A program made the position numbers and the translations under genes. The notes under the pieces were generated by a model that searched no databases, was not told where the DNA came from, and was given only the letters and a program-made list of their open reading frames with translations. From positions 1 to 64,000 of the forward strand of contig JAHBVK010000034.1 of the NCBI GenBank assembly GCA_019637555.1: 64,000 nucleotides of DNA, written 5' to 3'. Origin of the DNA: Anaerolineae bacterium (GTDB lineage: Bacteria; Chloroflexota; Anaerolineae; Aggregatilineales; UBA2796). Below, piece by piece: positions 63,606 through 64,000 of this stretch; position 1 is the stretch's first letter, and the number at the start of each line of letters is the position of its first letter.

Positions 63606-64000
63606 AAATCGTCTCCTGTCGATGCCGCGCCCGTAACCGATCTACGTATTCGGTGATAGTGATTCCTGCCATGAAGGGCAAGCACAGCCCTCGCAGCGTA
63701 TTCAGTGCTTCGCGCCACAACAAAGTGACCGCTTGATCCCCTTGATGGCAACCGCAGATCGCACCAACCAGCGCGGGCAGCGAATCCGCCGATTTAGCGA
63801 TCTGGTTGGCAAAAGCACAGGCAAGCTTCAAATCGCCAGCACATTTCTCCGCTAGGACGAAGGCGGCGGGGATCGTCTCCGGTGCGGCGTTACCGTAGGA
63901 GTAGACGGTATTGATCACCCGACGCGATAGTAGTAACACCAGATCCGCGGGCATGGACACTTCCGCCGCACATTGTTGAGCGACGCTATCGACCTGCGTA
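63583..64000 (-). CDS. ADP-ribosylglycohydrolase-like protein, 3' part (partial)
   Basis: The minus-strand frame is open to the window end, so the N-terminus is missing; a GTG at 63960 is not needed. The visible part resembles the C-terminal helices of the ADP-ribosylglycohydrolase family (GNAAPETIPAAFVLAEKCAGDLKLACAFANQIAKSADSLPALVGAICG). The usual GGDADT metal motif reads AKSADS here, so the enzyme may be divergent or inactive. The last ~20 residues overlap one arm of the repeat at 63472-63605. Confidence 0.65.
   Translation of the reverse strand, partial: TQVDSVAQQCAAEVSMPADLVLLLSRRVINTVYSYGNAAPETIPAAFVLAEKCAGDLKLACAFANQIAKSADSLPALVGAICGCHQGDQAVTLLWREALNTLRGLCLPFMAGITITEYVDRLRARHRQETISAQQHRT

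Overview
The window looks like a chromosomal segment of a Chloroflexota bacterium, probably of the Anaerolineae type. This is inferred from gene content, not from a marker gene. The signs are secreted giant proteins with long Thr/Pro linkers of the PTATxTPT kind, a sugar-importer locus with GH130 enzymes and no ATPase gene, many cell-surface proteins ending in short anchors, and a complete minCDE set. Base composition is moderate and even. No phage, plasmid, transposase or CRISPR array was recognised. One RNA gene is present, tRNA-Asn(GTT).

Layout. 1-5236 is a metal-resistance block. The 5' part of a TAT-exported multicopper oxidase (minus strand, cut by the window edge) is divergent from a P1B-type ATPase, an ArsR/CzrA-like sensor and a GAF histidine kinase/NarL-type regulator pair. 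Divergent promoters and a 16-bp ArsR-like palindrome lie between them. 5370-7581 holds an SDR-glyoxalase fusion and queA. 7586-20175 is a carbohydrate-utilisation locus: two GH130 proteins, a 710-aa (alpha/alpha)6-like protein, a LacI regulator, a sugar ABC importer (binding protein and two permeases), a secreted 811-aa multidomain protein and a Gfo/Idh/MocA dehydrogenase. It is followed by tRNA-Asn and its terminator.

20940-28872 holds two tandem paralogues on the minus strand. They are very large secreted proteins with an N,N-dimethylformamidase-beta-like domain, malectin-like modules and Thr/Pro repeats. The second is broken by clustered frameshifts. 29111-49002 is mostly housekeeping and accessory genes: a 2-hydroxyacid dehydrogenase, a NERD-helicase, GNATs, an alkaline-phosphatase-superfamily enzyme, a histidine phosphatase, an SDR with a MerR-type promoter, a rhomboid protease, an FmdB zinc ribbon, a histidine kinase, a LysM protein, lipoproteins, a MarR/ring-cleavage dioxygenase pair, an Fe-S operon (CCG protein, NifU/SufU-like, Rieske), a glycosyltransferase, YjjX and a frameshifted GNAT.

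49109-58057 holds an ABC exporter, an OmpR-type two-component system divergent from a membrane redox module (DUF4405-like protein, small membrane protein, FMN-binding protein, ApbE), and minCDE. 58349-64000 ends with membrane proteins and a two-gene ATP-citrate-lyase-like system whose beta subunit carries an unusual C-terminal eight-cysteine ferredoxin domain. The 3' part of an ADP-ribosylglycohydrolase-like gene is cut by the window end.

The strongest candidates for something undescribed are the ferredoxin-fused ATP-citrate-lyase-like pair, the paired giant surface proteins, the FMN redox module with apparent 11-bp-spaced regulator sites, and two MITE-like inverted-repeat elements (10827-10966 and 63472-63605).
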